Positions 38,486 to 40,032 of a stretch of DNA of 40,032 nucleotides are shown here, one piece after another. The stretch is taken from positions 1 to 40,032 of the forward strand of contig CALKCX010000007.1 in NCBI GenBank assembly GCA_938083015.1. Reading direction: 5' to 3'. Positions within the stretch are counted from its first letter, which is position 1. Each line of letters begins with the position of its first letter. The notes beneath the pieces are model-generated. The model made no database searches. It saw only the letters and a list, made by a program, of their open reading frames with translations, and was not told the DNA's origin. A program made the position numbers and the translations under genes. This DNA is from an uncultured Microcaldota archaeon (GTDB lineage: Archaea > Micrarchaeota > Micrarchaeia > Anstonellales > J096).

Positions 38486-39420
38486 ATTTAGAATATTTAA
38501 AATCTATAAATGAATTGCCTTTAGTAACAGGATTTGAACATCTGTTTTTAGATAAGCTTATAGATAAAATAAAAAGCTTTGATATAGAGGTTTCTAAATT
38601 AGATTTAAATATAATACATCTAAATTCGGATAGTAACATAGTATTTCTCGCACATTATGATGAAATCGGGTTTGTAGTAGATAATCGCTATGATAAATAT
38701 CTATATAGAACTTTGCCCATGGGGTTAATATCTTGGGAAAGGGGCTATGGGAAGGTCTTTCAAAGTATATTTGAAGATAGGATAATTTATGGAATAGGTT
38801 CAAGTCCAATGCCCCATACTAAACCTGATGATGAGAGACTTTTCATAGAATTGTTTGAAGATTTAGATTTACCACCATTATGGCCATTTGTATTTGAAAA
38901 TAGAATAATAAAAAGTACGAATAGACTATACTCTAGAGCTTTAGATAATAGAGCTAATGTTGTGTTATTATTAGAATTAGCTAAACAATATAATATCAAT
39001 TTCATACTTACTCATGGAGAAGAGCAGGGAACAACGAGATTAACAAAAACATTAGATTTTATTGAAAAAAGAATAGAAAATCCTATATACATAGTACTTG
39101 ATGTGATATTTTCTAAATCTGATCAACATGCTGGATATGGTATAGAAGAAAATAAATTAGGGTATATAGCTATTGAAGGTGGAGGTACTGGAAATATTGC
39201 TACAGATGATCATGTAAATTTAGTTAAAAACATTACAGACATGGAAGTTATTACGAAATCAAAATACGAGGTAACAGATGCTACTACACTATATAGAATG
39301 GGTAGAAAATCAATAGCTTTGGTATATGGTGTTAGATATTTACATAGTTCATTAGAATGTCTTAATTTAGATACATATAAGCTTGCTAAAACAAGGTTAT
39401 CTAAACTTTTTAAAAACTAG
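38482..39420 (+). CDS. Peptidase M42-like (divergent)
   Basis: VFLAHYDEIGFVV, SRALDNRANVVLLLELA, LTHGEEQGTTRL, LHSSLECLNL; 4-nt overlap with the upstream gene. Confidence 0.75.
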   Translation: MNLEYLKSINELPLVTGFEHLFLDKLIDKIKSFDIEVSKLDLNIIHLNSDSNIVFLAHYDEIGFVVDNRYDKYLYRTLPMGLISWERGYGKVFQSIFEDRIIYGIGSSPMPHTKPDDERLFIELFEDLDLPPLWPFVFENRIIKSTNRLYSRALDNRANVVLLLELAKQYNINFILTHGEEQGTTRLTKTLDFIEKRIENPIYIVLDVIFSKSDQHAGYGIEENKLGYIAIEGGGTGNIATDDHVNLVKNITDMEVITKSKYEVTDATTLYRMGRKSIALVYGVRYLHSSLECLNLDTYKLAKTRLSKLFKN

Positions 39421-39423
39421 CTT

Positions 39424-40032
39424 CTAAATTTTTATCCAGAAGCCCTTTATCTTGATGTTATTAGATTCTACTGGTAAATTGGTTTTTATCATTCCTTGTT
39501 CATCTGTCGTGTATTCTTGATCTAGAATTATAATTTTAAGTCCTTTAACTGGTTTTCCTAATAAATTCTTCGCGATTACAATATTATTATCTGCGTTTAT
39601 TATAGATATTTTAACTGTTCTAAATATTAATACTAATGGTATAATGATGAATAATAGTAAAGATGGATTAGTCAAAGGTGACATGACAATTGTTCTGGTT
39701 GCATCTATAATAGGTGTGATTGGAATAGATGGTGTAATAACTTTAGGTGTAGATGTTTCTTCTGATTTAGATTGATCTTCTGTAATTTGATTTGTTTCCT
39801 GTTCTTTGATTATGTTTGAATCTTCTGGAATGATGTTTACACTTGTTGTCTTTCTTTCCATATCTTCATTAGACGTTTGATCAATATTTTGATTACCTGT
39901 TACTATTCTATTTCCTGTATCTTGTTGACTTTCATTGTTTGTTATCTCATTTACAATGATTGTTTCGTTTGTAATAGTTTGATTATTCTGTTGATTTTCA
40001 TTACCTGGTGTTTGATTTACAATAGATTGGTT
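39424..40032 (-). CDS. C-terminal part of an Asn/Gln/Thr-rich surface protein (5' end outside window)
   Basis: Frame is open to 40032 (NQSIVNQTPGNENQQNNQTITNETIIV...); the track start at 39861 is internal. TM helix LLLFIIIPLVLIF then a short domain paralogous to 1-282. Confidence 0.75.
   Translation of the reverse strand, partial: NQSIVNQTPGNENQQNNQTITNETIIVNEITNNESQQDTGNRIVTGNQNIDQTSNEDMERKTTSVNIIPEDSNIIKEQETNQITEDQSKSEETSTPKVITPSIPITPIIDATRTIVMSPLTNPSLLLFIIIPLVLIFRTVKISIINADNNIVIAKNLLGKPVKGLKIIILDQEYTTDEQGMIKTNLPVESNNIKIKGFWIKI

Noticed and set aside
38454-39005. Minus-strand ORFs at 38454, 38594 and 38787
   Set aside because: Antisense to the M42-like gene.
1-40032. CRISPR array, transposase, integrase or prophage genes
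   Set aside because: No regularly spaced repeats and no recognisable mobile-element proteins seen; absence judged by eye only.

Overview
This is a compact, AT-rich archaeal chromosome segment. The small intergenic spaces, overlapping genes, TTTAAA-type TATA boxes about 25 nt before start codons and minimal or split proteins suggest a reduced-genome, possibly DPANN-type archaeon; that lineage call is inference. Recognisable content: Pth2, ABCE1/Rli1, a squalene/phytoene-synthase-family protein, thymidylate kinase, MetRS, a peroxiredoxin, an orphan DNA methyltransferase, AIM24, DHH phosphoesterase, prefoldin beta, HNH nuclease, LonB, an FKBP/SlyD-like PPIase, the N-terminal half of NFACT/NEMF, an endonuclease IV-like TIM barrel, a MacB/FtsX-type ABC system, tRNA-Ser(GCT), a complete nine-gene A/V-type ATPase operon (H-I-K-E-C-F-A-B-D) followed by GT2, thioredoxin-like and TYW3 genes, an ATP-citrate-lyase small-subunit homologue with an uncharacterised partner gene, and an M42-like peptidase. 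Two features are absent from the ORF track: a 37-aa eL41 ribosomal protein gene (8354-8467) and a well-formed C/D-box sRNA (about 7472-7526) whose D box and closing stem run into the Shine-Dalgarno region of the next gene. The window is bounded by two inverted, tail-to-tail copies of a surface-protein C-terminus, which share a 97-bp near-identical tract at their 3' ends. The best leads are the sRNA/5'UTR fusion, the inverted converted tract, the ACL-like gene plus unknown partner, and the half-length NFACT protein. All family calls are from reading translations by eye; no searches were run.
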